DNA of 64,000 nucleotides from Megascapheus bottae (taxonomy: Eukaryota; Chordata; Mammalia; Rodentia; Geomyidae). The DNA lies in the NCBI GenBank assembly GCA_024803745.1, contig JANJXV010000024.1:13407427-13471426 (forward strand), read 5' to 3'. Position numbers and translations under genes: made by a program. Positions 23,981 to 34,560 of the stretch are shown here, piece by piece; the stretch's first letter is position 1; the number at the start of each line of letters is the position of its first letter. Below the pieces are notes generated by a model, which saw only the letters and a list, made by a program, of their open reading frames with translations, did not search any database and was not told the origin of the DNA.

Positions 23981-24205
23981 TTATATAACAGATGGTAAGA
24001 GGGAAGAAAGCGTGACTAAGTGTGACCAGCCTAAGAGAAGAGATATTTGTGGTGGTGGAGTAGGTACCATTGTACAGATCTACATATATGCACACCTTGA
24101 TTATATGACCCATGCCTGTGATAAAGGTCTACAATTATTCGTACTTTGTACAAACTTCAATTTTCTAGTTGTGACATTGTACTCTAGATGAAAATATCAT
24201 CACTG

Positions 24206-24793
24206 GGCCTCAGTAAATGATTGGATCAAGAAGATGCGGTATTTATACCCAATGGAATTCTATGCTGCCATCAGAAAGAATGACATCACCCCATTTGTAA
24301 GGAAATAGAAAGACAGGAAAAATGAAGCAAGCCAGACTCAAAGGAACATAGGCTCAATGGTTTCCCTCATTTGTAACTAGTACACATCTAGGTCTCACCT
24401 AGAAGAGGATTAGAATAGCTCAAAATCTAGATACATAAGGTCATATACAATGAGACTAAATGAAAGGATCTCTAGGATATGGAAACAAGAGCTTTATTTT
24501 AAGTGATTGTTGTTCTTAATTTACTATGTTATTTCACTTCTCTTTTTTTGCCCTTTGGTTAATCTCATATTGTTACTGTATCTGACTTTGTTACCTGGTA
24601 TACCGTTTATTTATTTGAAATAGGAAAGGGAAGGGGGAAAACAAGATGATGGGGAGGGGTGGAGGGAGGGAAATGGGGACAAAAACATGAGAAGGGGTAT
24701 CAATGTATGAGAAGTAATGCTCCTACTATCTGGCAAATGTAACTGTAACCCCTCTATACATTACGCTGACAATAAAAAATAAAAATAAAATAA
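24206..24793 (+). mobile_element. LINE-1, 5'-truncated insertion
   Basis: Starts in the last part of ORF2 (the block ending CAATGGAATTCTATGCTGCC) and runs through the whole 3' UTR to an A-rich tail. Target duplication ATCATCACTG at 24196-24205 and 24794-24803. It lies antisense in CEP41 intron 1. Confidence 0.92.
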
Positions 24794-24931
24794 ATCATCA
24801 CTGAAGAATATTGGCTGGACACACAGGACCTCTATTATTTTTGCAACCTCTTGCAAATCTATATTTATTTAAAAATAAGGATTTTTTTAAAAAAGATCTG
24901 AGCAAAACAGCTCTTAAAAATTACAATTATG

Positions 24932-25133
24932 GGGGCCGGGAGTTTGGCCTAGTGGTTAAAGTGCTTGCCTAGCATGCATGAACACCTGGGTTCGATTCCT
25001 CGGTACCACATACATAGAAAAAAGCCTGAAGTGGTGCTGAGGCTCAAGTGGTAGAGCTCTAACCTTGAGAAAGTCCAAGGACAGTGCTCAGGCCCTGAGC
25101 TCAAGCCCAGGACTGGCAAAAAAAAAAAAAAAT
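24932..25133 (+). mobile_element. IDL-Geo-type SINE (first of a pair)
   Basis: Full dimer of the TTAAAG subtype in its A-box region. Flanked by TACAATTATG at 24922-24931 and 25134-25143. Confidence 0.95.
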
Positions 25134-25143
25134 TACAATTATG

Positions 25144-25336
25144 GGCCGAGAGTTTGGCCTAGTGGTAGAGTGCTCGCCTAGTATGCACAAAGACCCAGGT
25201 TCGATTCCTCGGTACCACATACATAGAAAAAAGCCAGAAATGGTGCTGTGGCTCAAGTGGTAGAGCTCCAGCCTTGAGAAAACCCAAAGACAGTGCTCAG
25301 GCCCTAAGCTCAAGGCCAGGACTGGCAAAAAGAAAA
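25144..25336 (+). mobile_element. IDL-Geo-type SINE (second of a pair, same target)
   Basis: Full dimer of the TAGAG subtype. Flanked by TACAATTATG at 25134-25143 and 25337-25346, so it shares a target copy with its neighbour. Confidence 0.95.
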
Positions 25337-25454
25337 TACAATTATGATGGAAGAAATTTAAAACATTAAATAGATTAGAAAACAAAGTCAAATTTCCCAA
25401 AAATAACAGTGAAGAAATTAGAGAACTAGTCATATAGATGAATGAATAATGAAT

Positions 25455-25530
25455 TTAAAGAACTGGGGATATAGCTTAAATGGGGGATTGGTATTTGTCT
25501 AGTAAGGGTTCCATTATGACAAACAAAAAA
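25455..25530 (+). mobile_element. ID-like monomer, degraded
   Basis: AACTGGGGATATAGCTTAAA resembles an ID 5' end. An A-rich stretch follows. Confidence 0.5.
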
Positions 25531-26382
25531 AAATGGGATAGAGAAGATGGGAAGAGAAAAATCAACAATAAAATAATTCAAGAAAATTTTACAGACTGAA
25601 GATTCAGTTTCTGGTATCCACTAAATGAGTGCAAACAGATGATACCAAGGAATACCTTTGTGAAATATGCTAACACTTGGAATAAACTAGTCCACATGCT
25701 TCCTTGATTCTACTAGTCACAGAGCAACAGGTGGGGCCCTGGACTTCTCCATAACAACACTGGCTGCTGGAAAACTACAGAGTGATGCTTCCAAGACGCT
25801 GATGATTTACAACCAAGAAATTACCTGCTAGGCCAAACTCACAGGCAAAAAATGGGAAGGTGGAATTATAACATCTTTAGATATGACTAGCATTTTAAGC
25901 ATACATTTTTTAAAAATACTTACTTCTTATTAGCTCTTTGCCAAGAATTATTGGAAATTGTGTTCCACTTAAACATAGACTAAGCCAAGCATCTCTGTCT
26001 AGAGCATAATGTATAACCAACCACACAGGACATTGTTTCTTGTCCTATATGTCTGAAACTGTTTTCTATATTCTTATGCCCATATTCTCATCCCATTAAT
26101 GATAGTCCAAATAGAGAATGTAAGTCATCTACTCCATCACAGTCAGCTCTCAGAGCTAATGCCCCCCAAATATTGCTTGCTTTACACCCCAAATATTTCT
26201 TCTCACGTCTGTCCCTAGTCCCATGGTCTTGGTATCAAAATAATCACCTAACTAATCTCCCAGACTCTAGTCTGGGCTTCCCCAAATCCATCCTCCACAA
26301 TCTGGCTCTGATTGTGCCTAAAATGAAAATCTAGCATTATTCATCTCTCACATAAACTCTTCAAAACTGCCTTGGATTCCAG
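25531..26382. other. Intron 1 unique sequence
   Basis: No gene or recent repeat recognised. Confidence 0.5.
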
Positions 26383-26580
26383 CAGTGCATGGTGGTACAC
26401 ATCTGCAATCCCAACTACTTGGAAGGCATCAAAGGCAGAAGCATCTAGAGTTTGATAGTAGCTGGGCAGTCAGAGTCCAGAACTCATGGAAGGGAGCTGG
26501 GAATATGACTCAACTGAAGTGGCTGAGCACTTTCCTAGCAAGTGTGAGGCCTTAGGTTCCCAGTACCAAAATAAAACTTT
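26383..26580 (+). mobile_element. B1-like + ID SINE, old
   Basis: AGTGCATGGTGGTACACATC opens a 7SL-type arm; GAGCTGGGAATATGACTCAA opens an ID-type arm ending GGTTCCCAGTACC. Confidence 0.7.
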
Positions 26581-26904
26581 CTATCTGGGGAGGAGAGACT
26601 CATGCTTGCTAGAGTAGTGCTCTACCATGGAGCCATATCTCTCTTTTGCACTGGTTATTTTTGAGTCACTATACACCTATCTCACCAACTTCCATAACAA
26701 CTTTAACATCACTTTAGCTGACAGTCCAGAGTTGTATTTATAGGACAGAATGTATATGCATACTCACAAAATGTAATAACTAAATCAAACTGATTAGAGT
26801 CTATCAACCTACTTTTTATGATGAGGAATTTGAAATGTACTCAGCTATTCTGGAATATACAAAATCTTAAGAGGAGCCATCTGTTGTACAATAGCTCTAA
26901 GAAT

Positions 26905-27125
26905 TTTAGTTCACACTTGCAATTCCAGCTACTTGGAAAATTTAGATTGTAGGATTGTATTCCAAGTCCTGTTGTGGGATTACAGTTCAAATGTGAGACA
27001 CTGCTTGAAGAATAACTAAAACAAAAAAGGAACAGATATGTAGCTCAGATGGTAGAATGCTACCCCTAAACACTAGGCCCTGAGTTCAAATGCAGTGAAG
27101 CCTGTTCCCCTCCAAAAACTTTTAG
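26905..27125 (+). mobile_element. B1-like + ID-like SINE, old
   Basis: Degraded left arm (CACTTGCAATTCCAGCTACT) and a right arm with GTAGCTCAGATGGTAGAATG. Confidence 0.65.
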
Positions 27126-27983
27126 GCCTTACTGAAACCTTGTCCCTTCTGACTGGCATCTTATCATTGCCTCCCTCTGCCATCCCAGTATCTGGTGCCT
27201 ATCATTCTATCCTCTACGTCTATGAACTGGACTTAAAAGTGAGATGCTGCAGTGTTTAGGCCTTGCTAACACTGATGGTGGTGCTCTCCCCTTTCTCAAC
27301 AGGAACCGGGGCAGGCACAGCTGGTGTTTGGTACAAAAGGCTAAGCACCTTAGGCCTCTCCCAACTTGTTTCTCTCAGTTGCGAAGTCGGCAGCATTCAC
27401 ACAACGTGGCTCCAGTTCTGCTACCTGAGATGCCTGCGCACCTGACTGGTGCCGGGGCCTTGCGTGTCCAGGACCGTCCTCTCGTTCCCTGAGTCGGGTC
27501 CTAGGTTCCCCTCACTAGCCTGAACTCTACTACAGGGCTGGCAGGTCTCCGCAGGGAGGGGAGGCCGGTAACCCCGTTGCCACCGGTGCAGCAGGGCCGG
27601 GCACTGTGGAAAGTCACCTAGTGTCCTGTCTTCTCCCCTTTTTCCATTAACTTGGTCACTGCCTGTTCTTCTCTCCCGGATCTCCCACCATCCACGTTGA
27701 CGGCTCTCTCTTCTTTCCCTAAGTGTTCAGGGGTTCCTTGGGTTTCTCAGCTGTCACGCCTGTGAAGCTCCTCCCAGCGACAAATGCCGGCATCCGGCCC
27801 GTCGCGGTGTCCTCGCCGGAGGCTGGGCCCGACCCGGCGCGGCCCTGCGCCCGGACCCTCCCCACGCTGGCCACTTCCCGCCTTCCGGGTGGCGGAAGTT
27901 GCTGGCGGCGGGGCCCTGCCCACGTGGCGCCTGTTCCGGTGCGCCCGCCCCCCTCCACCTCTCGGGTCCGGACCTGCCCTCAC

Positions 27984-28016
27984 CTCAGGATTCCCAATGT
28001 GCCTCCGGACAGACAT
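27984..28016 (-). CDS. CEP41: CEP41 coding exon 1 (start codon, residues 1-11)
   Basis: The start codon is at 28014-28016, read leftwards, and the exon encodes MSVRRHIGNPE, the known N-terminus of CEP41 (rodent proteins have V at position 3, human has L). The exon ends on a complete codon, GAG, followed by the donor GTGAGG. An in-frame non-ATG extension runs upstream to about 28055, but the first ATG is the one chosen. It has A at -3 and matches the family start. The exon lies in a CpG island with a TATA-less promoter. The 5' UTR extends rightwards from 28017, and its start cannot be fixed from sequence alone. What is seen is the start codon, donor and peptide; the gene name is established knowledge. 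Confidence 0.93.
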
Positions 28017-28104
28017 ATTTGCTCCAACCGACCACGCTCGGATTTCTAACCTCACGAGTTGTCTCTAACCCTAGCTTCCTAGCCGCTACACTCTAGTTTA
28101 ACCG

Positions 28105-28154
28105 CCAATCTATGATCTCTCTTCCGATTGGCTGGTTCTCCCAAGTCAGCCAAT
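28105..28154. promoter_or_regulatory. Cluster of three CCAAT boxes
   Basis: CCAAT occurs at 28105-28109 (+), as ATTGG at 28127-28131 (CCAAT on the minus strand), and at 28150-28154 (+). All lie 89-138 bases upstream of the CEP41 start. The even spacing of about 22 bases is typical of NF-Y-dependent, TATA-less promoters. Confidence 0.7.
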
Positions 28155-28210
28155 GGGAAGCTCGTTTACTGTCTCAGCGCGGGGTCCGGAGAACGAAACG
28201 CCGGTCACTG

Positions 28211-28225
28211 GTTGCCAAGGGCAAC
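28211..28225. promoter_or_regulatory. RFX X-box in CEP41 promoter
   Basis: GTTGCC, a 3-base spacer and GGCAAC form a perfect pair of inverted half sites that fits the RFX consensus. It lies 195 bases upstream of the CEP41 start codon. RFX factors drive ciliary genes through such sites, usually within a few hundred bases of the start, which suits CEP41. Occupancy is inferred. Confidence 0.8.
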
Positions 28226-28295
28226 GCGGGACGCCCTCTAAGCAGTGCCTTTTGTGCTCAGGACCTGGGCGGCGGGGGCCAGCTTTAGCGCGGGA

Positions 28296-28367
28296 AGAGG
28301 AAGGGGGGGGGGGGGAAGAAGGGGAGATTTTGCGCCTGCGCAGAACCCAGGAGGGGGGGAAGGGGGG
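28296..28367 (+). promoter_or_regulatory. G-run cluster, possible G-quadruplex
   Basis: Runs of 13, 4, 7 and 6 consecutive G lie at 28303-28315, 28321-28324, 28353-28359 and 28362-28367 at the upstream edge of the CpG island. Four G-runs within about 70 bases on one strand could fold into a quadruplex; this is inference. Confidence 0.45.
28331..28342. promoter_or_regulatory. NRF1-type site
   Basis: TGCGCCTGCGCA is a near-perfect palindrome that differs from the NRF1 consensus by one base. It lies about 315 bases upstream of the CEP41 start, within the CpG island. Confidence 0.6.
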
Positions 28368-28429
28368 CACAAATAACAAAGGTAATAGCACAAATACTGT
28401 ACAGGTAACCCCCCTATCTCCTTTTTAAG

Positions 28430-29581
28430 GCCATTCTAACCAAACATCAGAGCTCCCTTTTCCACAATAGAGAGTACAATATGGGATACCCTTGTTCAGC
28501 AGCAATGAGAATATAGTTTCTTGTTTTCAAGTTATTATGCAAATTATGCAAACTCGCATGTGTAAATACAGTAATTATTGTTGCTTTAAAAGCTTTTTAG
28601 TCTTGCTAAACGACGGCAGCCTTAATTGCCAAGCACACACACTGTTCAGTGGTTCATCATTCATTTAACAAGCATTTAATAAGCACCTTATGAGAAAAGC
28701 TGCTGTAGATTTGTGGAGGATGGGAAGACGACTAAAACTCAATCCTGTTGCCATGGAAACCATTGTGACTCCTGCCACCAGCCACCACCTGTTCTCATTC
28801 CAGATCTGAAAATTAAGTCCTAGCACCTTTACAAAACAATTACACACACAGTTTGACTTGGCTCCTAAATGTCCCACCAAATCCATCAAAATTATATCCT
28901 TTTACAGGGAAGGAACAACACAGTAACCCTTTGTCCTTTGCTCCAAGTTGTTTTTCCAGGAATGGAGAAATGTTACCCTGAGCTGTTCATATGCACTGGC
29001 TCTTTTGACTAATAGCATCCATCTGAATTACTTCGGGGTCTGTACAGATGACCTATTCAACAACATGGTCTCTCACTCCCTAGGCCTTCAGCACCCTCCC
29101 CCCCCCCATACAGTGCCATTCTTAGCATTGCAAGAAGAAGTTTCTAACCACAGTACTGTTTGGAATGTATGTTTACCTAATGCAGCTTCTGGATGGATGA
29201 TCATAGTGTGAATACATAAGAGAAAGAAAAGTAATAAGAGACTAAACTGAGGAGATTTAGAGAAGAAATAAGAGACCTAAAGGTATTTGTAAGTAAATTA
29301 ATAGTTAAATACATGAAGAGATGGAGGAATCAGAAAGCATCAAAGATGGCTATAATTTCTTTCAACTTGGAGGATTGAGTAACAATGTAGTAATCCAGTT
29401 GAAGAGATATGGTCAAACAACCCAAGTACAAAATACAAAACAACAGCCTATGCAACTTTCATTTTTTAATGATTTACTTCACTTCTTTAATGGTGGTTCT
29501 TTTGTTCCACAGAATATAGAAATCTCAGGCCAACTGATCTTAGATGTCATTGTGGTTGTTAGACTTGGGCTATATATATGA
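28430..29581. other. Upstream flank of CEP41, unique
   Basis: No gene recognised. Contains the second X-box at 28747-28760 and a C-run at 29098-29107. Confidence 0.5.
28747..28760. promoter_or_regulatory. Second RFX-like X-box upstream of CEP41
   Basis: GTTGCCATGGAAAC matches the classic X-box pattern. It lies about 730 bases upstream of the start codon, outside the CpG island and in unique sequence. It could be a distal element of the same promoter or a chance match. Confidence 0.5.
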
Positions 29582-29776
29582 GACACTGGTGTCTCATACC
29601 TGTAACTACGAACTACTCAAGAGGTTGAGATCCAAGGATTGCATTTCAAAGCCTGCCTGGTCAGCAATTTACCACAAAAAAAGCTGAAAGTGAGGCTGTG
29701 GCTGAAGGGGTAGAATGCCAGCCTTGAGCAAAAAAGCTTAGGAACAGCTCCAAGGTCCCTAGTTCATGCCCCTACA

Positions 29777-29830
<54 letters not shown>

Positions 29831-29836
29831 ACACAA
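29582..29836 (+). mobile_element. 7SL/B1-like + Geo-arm SINE ending in (CA)n
   Basis: Left arm CTCATACCTGTAACTACGAA, right arm GAATGCCAGCCTTGAGC, then a CA array at about 29778-29836 in place of the A-tail. Confidence 0.82.
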
Positions 29837-30479
29837 TTGGGGCCATATGTAAAGCATGTGGAGAGATTATGGAAACTAGGTTCTTGAATCTGATACTGAC
29901 AGTATCTGGAGTGAAACAATTGAAACATACACTCTCTACTTTAATTCTAATGCAGCACTGGCCAATGGCAGTCTGTTAGAAAGCCTGTTTCAAGAAAGCT
30001 AACCATAAAGGATGAATAAGTACATAATAAACTTTCCCATCTTGCCTCAGTAGAATTTTTTGGGAAGTTTAAAGTTGTAAGCCAAAAGGCTTTTGACATC
30101 ATGATCTTTTCTTGATCCTGCTGTGCTAAAACTAGATAAAAATTAAAGGCATGTGCTTTCTGTTGATAGGAAACATAGGTAAATTGCACAAAATGATAAT
30201 CCACAGAAGGAAAGCATTCAATAAACATGTATTTTCTTGTAATGAGCTACAAAACAGAACAGCTAAGCCCTATTTTTCAACTAATAGATGGATAAGGAGT
30301 ATTTTTCCACTCTTAACAATAATGCTGTGTTGACTAATGATTCATGAAATAAAGACCCTCATACACTACAAATGTGAGATAAAAACATGTGATCATTTGA
30401 AGAGTCATTGGAGAGTCATTGATATTGAAGAGTCTTCAAATCTTAATTGTCTAAGAATTTCTTCCAGGGACATAATCAC

Positions 30480-30850
30480 AATGTTGTACAGAGATTATAC
30501 CACAAATGTTTACTAGAGTCTTTCTGAAAACAATGAGAAGTTGAAATAGCCTAACTAGTAACCAAGTTAAAAATAATGAATATATATATACAATCTATAT
30601 CAATAAAAGGTAATCTGATGAAACCATTAGAAAGTCTATGTTAAGGTATAATGAAGGCAACAGAAAGAGCTACTCTTGATGTTATAAATAAAAATGAGCA
30701 TGAAATAACTTATTTAATATGATCCTGATTTGTATGAAGAAAAAGTCCAGGTGTCTACAGGAAAAAGAATTTAATGTAAATCATTTTTGGATTACAGAAT
30801 ATTGTTTTATTTTTAGTACCTTTTATGCAGCTCACAGATTTTCTTCAGTG
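30480..30850 (+). mobile_element. Possible old LINE-1 3' end
   Basis: General layout of an old LINE-1 3' region: TACCACAAATGTTTACTAGA, a diverged ATGATCCTGATTTGTATGAA, then a T-rich end. Highly diverged. Confidence 0.35.
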
Positions 30851-31316
30851 ACTATGGATTTATTCTACACTTTAAAAATCATATTCTCCCCCTAAGAAAC
30901 AAAAACCCCGATGTAGGCTTCAGCCTGTCTATGGCTTTTGTCTGAGCTGACTTAAAGCAGAGCTGAATTCTAAGTAATTCCTCTATGTGAAGTGCTGCAG
31001 TTCTTGGCAGTAAAAGACTCTCCAGGCACTTGAGTGAGATCCTTGCAATCAGAGTCATGATTGCTAAGAGGTTCAAGCTTTGTTTGTAAGAGAAGAAGTT
31101 CTGATTCTTTTCTTTGAAAGTTCCTACTTCCACTGATTAATCTTATTTTTCCTGAAGTTAGAAGTGCTCTTGTGAACTTCCATTTGTTTGATGTCTTCTC
31201 TTTAACCCTGTATGAGTTCAAAAAAGCTTTTAGTTTCTGAAGAATGGCGGGGGGGGGGTGAGTGGGGAGCCCCAGGTAGGTCCATGTGCCTGATGGAAGT
31301 CTAGTTTGTATTTTCA
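30851..31316. other. Intergenic unique sequence
   Basis: No gene recognised. Overlapping minus-strand open frames lack any supporting feature. G-run at 31249-31257. Confidence 0.5.
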
Positions 31317-31916
31317 ATGCTTTTGAACATGTACACTCTCCAGACTCCCCTCCTCAGAATTAAATGGCATTTTGGTACCAAGCAGGCTCCTATGTCAACC
31401 CCCACTGAATGCTCCTTCATCCCAAATCCCTCTGCTCATCCAGCCTCACAGCCACCATCCAATTCATTATCCATCTCTTCACCCTTGGGTAGCCAGCCCC
31501 TGCCTGCCCCTCCTCATTCCTGCCACCCAAACCTGCCTCATGATGTCTCTTCCCGGATAGAAGCCTTGGCTCCTTTCCTTGGCTTCATTTACCCTCATTT
31601 CCTAAATGACATTCAATTCCAGATGTTGAAGGAAACAATGTTGTCCAATCCAGTCCAGTCCTGGAACCCTTTCCTGGATCTTAAGGAACAGAACTGCCAC
31701 TGAAGCAATGAACCCTTCCCCTATGATGAAGTACCTGGGATGGTAGCGAAGATTTTGATATCATTCGCCTGATGGTAGGAAGCATTCAAAGAGTTCATCA
31801 GCTGCTTGTTTGCCTTTGGCTTAGACTAATTGAAGTGCTCAAACTGGGCTCATGACCTTCAGTGTCCCTTCAGTCCCTCACAGATTCAACTACCTCTTGG
31901 TGAAAAAAAAAAAAAA
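31317..31916 (+). pseudogene. Possible processed retrocopy, parent unknown
   Basis: Proline- and serine-rich open frame at 31317-31703, then stop-containing sequence, ending in an isolated run of 15 A at 31902-31916 with no SINE or LINE-1 in front of it. The GC-balanced, T-poor composition differs from its flanks. No introns or target duplication could be shown, and I do not recognise the protein. It may instead be ordinary unique sequence with a chance A-run. Confidence 0.3.
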
Positions 31917-32985
31917 AGAAATGCACATTGACATCTTAGTTGCTTTGCTGATGATGTCGGCATTCCCAGGGGAATGCAGCTCAGCAGCCATCTCTGCAAG
32001 TTAGCCCACTTTCAGTAGCAAAACCAAATACTTCAGACCAGGTCACTTACAAAGACTATAGGTTTATTTAGAGCATGGCACTGGCATCTGTTTGGCACCC
32101 GGTAAGAGTCATCTTGCTACATTCTGACCAGGAGGAAGGCATCACAAGACATAGTATGCTTGCCAGAGAGAGCTCAGACTTATGACAAAGCCACTCTTCA
32201 AGATATCCAGCCCATTATAAAAATAAAAATGAAGAAAAGATCACCATCCCCTTCCACCATTCCATTCATCCATTCAATTTACAAATCCATGAATGGATTA
32301 GATCACTCAGGAGGGAAGAGGCTTTAGGAGTTCATTACCTACCAGAAAACACATCTCCAAGTTTCAGCAACATATGAACCTGGGCATTAAGTTTCCGCCA
32401 CTTGAAATTTAGGGACACGTTTAAACCATCACTGTGGCACACGGGGAATGCCTGCAGGATTGGAACAGATGTTGGGTGTCCTCTCCTGCAACAAGCAGCA
32501 GTCAGTGCTCATCTATTGCAAAGAGGAGGGCAGCTTTGTGGAGAAAACCATGCTGAATGGCGCAGTTGTGCACATACTGCAGAGCTGGGGGAGAAGCTGG
32601 GAATACTGAGAAAACCTCCAGTATCCCTTTCCACACCACACACAAGGCTGTGGCCCTCTCTGGTCTCCTGAGAGTAATGATAGCAAGATTCTGATTCGAA
32701 GCGGCTCAACTACTGCCTGGATTTACTTAACCCCCACAAAATAATAGCCTAACAGAAGAAAAGGCCTGGCCATTTCCAAGCTTAAATACAATTTGCTTCA
32801 GTTTCAATTACATATATTGTGCCTAGCATCCAATATCAAATTAGGACCCCTCAAAAAGAAAAGGAAACCAAGAAAGGAGCTGAGGGTCAGGAGATAAAGC
32901 AATTGACAGAACCAGTCTCAGCAATAAGGCTCCAGCAGAGGGGATTTTAAAATAACTCTGAGTAATAGATTAAAGTTCTAATGGA
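31917..32985. other. Intergenic sequence, unassigned
   Basis: No gene recognised; perhaps includes an old interspersed repeat near 32030-32300 that I could not name. Confidence 0.4.
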
Positions 32986-33192
32986 GCCAGGCACAGTAGT
33001 ACACTCCTGTAACCCCATCTGTGCTAAAGGCAGATCTCAGAGGACTGAACTTTGATTCCAGACCGGAGAAATAAAGCTCAAGATTCCTATTCTGAAAAAA
33101 ATAAAGCAAAAAAGGGCTGGAGATTTGGCTCAACAGGTGGAGCATATGTTTAATCCTAAATTCAAACCCTAATAATACAAAAAAACAAAAAC
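32986..33192 (+). mobile_element. B1-like + ID SINE, old
   Basis: GCCAGGCACAGTAGTACACT left end; GGGCTGGAGATTTGGCTCAA opens an ID arm; A-rich tail. Confidence 0.72.
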
Positions 33193-33789
33193 AAAAGGCT
33201 TTTTAGGAAAAAGTAGACTTGATATCTATGAACATATGGAGAATATTGGATAATAGATAAAAATTGAAAAAAAGGAAATATGAGCCATGAAAAAATATGG
33301 TATGAAATGTGAAAGATTCTTTTAATAGCACCAGCAGTCCAGATACATCTGATGTGAGAACCAATAACCTGAAAATTGGACAATAGAAATGATCTAAAAG
33401 GAAACACAAAGAGAAATAAGTAGGAAAGGGAGAACAGAACAGATCATTAAACAATGGTAGGACCTAAGAAGAAATAATCTGGCAGAAGAAAAAGGAAATA
33501 ACATGGGAGAATTTTCCAAAAATAGTGGAAGACAAGCTATGGATCAGAAATGCAACAAGCATAAATGAAAAGTCAAGATCAAACAAAACCAAGGTGAAAA
33601 TCAAATCTACATATTCACCCAGCACAGTCACACTACTGAAAGCCAAAGACACAGAGAAAACCTCAAAGACATCCGGAGGGAAAATAAAGAAATATTACCT
33701 ACAGAAGACTATAGCACACTTCTATGAGTAACTAAACAAAACAGAAGTCTATGGGGGGACATCTTTTTACATGCAGAAAGAAAATATGT
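33193..33789. other. Intergenic purine-rich sequence
   Basis: A-rich on the plus strand; no gene or clear repeat. Confidence 0.4.
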
Positions 33790-34000
33790 TGGGCCGGGAG
33801 TTTGGCCTAGTGGTAGTGCTTGCCTAGCATGCACGAAGACCCGGGTTCGATTCCTTAGTACCACATACTTAGAAAAAGCCAGAAATGGTGCTGAGGCTCA
33901 AGTGGTACAGATCTAGCCTTGAGAAAAAATCCCAGGACAGTGCTCAGGCACTGAGCTAAAGCCCAGGACTGCCAAAAAAAAAAAAAAAAAAAAAAAAAAA
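33790..34000 (+). mobile_element. IDL-Geo-type SINE with long A-tail
   Basis: Full dimer with a 3-base deletion near the A box (GTGGTAGTGCTT) and about 27 A. Confidence 0.93.
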
Positions 34001-34138
34001 GTCAGTCTAGGGTAAGTATCTTTTTTGGGTTGGAGGAATGTATTTTGGTTCATAGTTTCACAGTATTTATTCAATTATGGTGGAAAGATGTGGAGTGGAG
34101 AAGCAGTTCCACAAAAATCTTTGTATTTTGTATTAAAA

Positions 34139-34385
34139 AAAAATTTGTGCTAGTACTGGGGCTTGAACTCAGGGCCTGGACTCTACTGTCCCTTAGGTCT
34201 TTCATTCAAGGCTGGCACTCAGCCATTAGAGCCACAGCTCTACGTTTGCCTTTTTGGTCATTAATTAGAGAAAAGAATTTCTCAGATTCGTCTTCCCTGG
34301 GCTGGCTTGGAACTGTGACGCTCACATCTCAGTCTCCTGACTGTCTGCAGTTACAGGTAGGAATCACCAGTGCCCCACTCAAGTA
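34139..34385 (-). mobile_element. 7SL/B1-like + Geo-arm SINE
   Basis: Minus-strand element; the right arm comes first (TACTGGGGCTTGAACTCAGG), followed by the left arm ending near CACCAGTGCC. Confidence 0.82.
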
Positions 34386-34406
34386 TTTATTTAAAAGAAA
34401 GACAAA

Positions 34407-34560
34407 GGCTGGAGACATGGCCTGAATCGTGGAGCTCCTGCATAGTCATCTGAAGCCCTAAGTTCAAATTCTAGTACTGCTGATAGAGAAAGAGACAGAC
34501 AGAGACAGAGACAGAGAGACAGAGTTAGACACAGAGAAACAGAGACATAGAGACAGAACG
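34407..34560 (+). mobile_element. ID-like monomer plus (CAGAGA)n tail
   Basis: AGGCTGGAGACATGGCCTGA opens an ID monomer ending at TTCTAGTACTGC, followed by a CAGA-type repeat at 34484-34560. Confidence 0.7.

Larger units (their letters stand above)
1..28016 (-). other. CEP41: CEP41 gene, 5' part (exons 1-5 and introns; partial)
   Basis: The minus strand carries the first five coding exons of CEP41, a centrosome and cilium protein that in vertebrates is needed for tubulin glutamylation in the ciliary axoneme and is mutated in Joubert syndrome 15 in people. Exon lengths are 33, 64, 48, 62 and 70 bases (277 in total), giving 92 codons plus one base. Every junction keeps the reading frame, and every intron has GT and AG ends. 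Introns 1 to 4 are about 11.5, 10.4, 4.4 and 1.3 kb; intron 5 runs off the left edge. The family protein is about 370 residues, with an N-terminal helical region (seen here) and a rhodanese-like domain (not here). The identification rests on recalled family sequence, and the match is nearly residue for residue. In mammals MEST lies upstream and the CPA carboxypeptidase genes downstream. Confidence 0.95.
27260..28400. promoter_or_regulatory. CEP41: CpG island with CEP41 promoter, exon 1 and start of intron 1
   Basis: This is the only stretch of the window that is rich in both G+C and CpG; it is densest at about 27760-27960 and 28160-28345. It spans the start of CEP41 and reaches about 700 bases into intron 1. 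No TATA box is evident near the start. Motifs seen inside include three CCAAT boxes, an RFX X-box, an NRF1-type palindrome, an ETS-like GGCGGAAGT near 27892 and an E-box CACGTG at 27921-27926. Several long frames on both strands here are by-products of low stop density and were not called as genes. Confidence 0.9.

Noticed and set aside
28017..28055. In-frame N-terminal extension of CEP41
   Set aside because: It has no ATG; the family start is the ATG at 28014-28016.
27723..28391. Several overlapping frames on both strands in the CpG island
   Set aside because: GC-rich DNA has few stops; only the 33-base CEP41 exon 1 part has family support.
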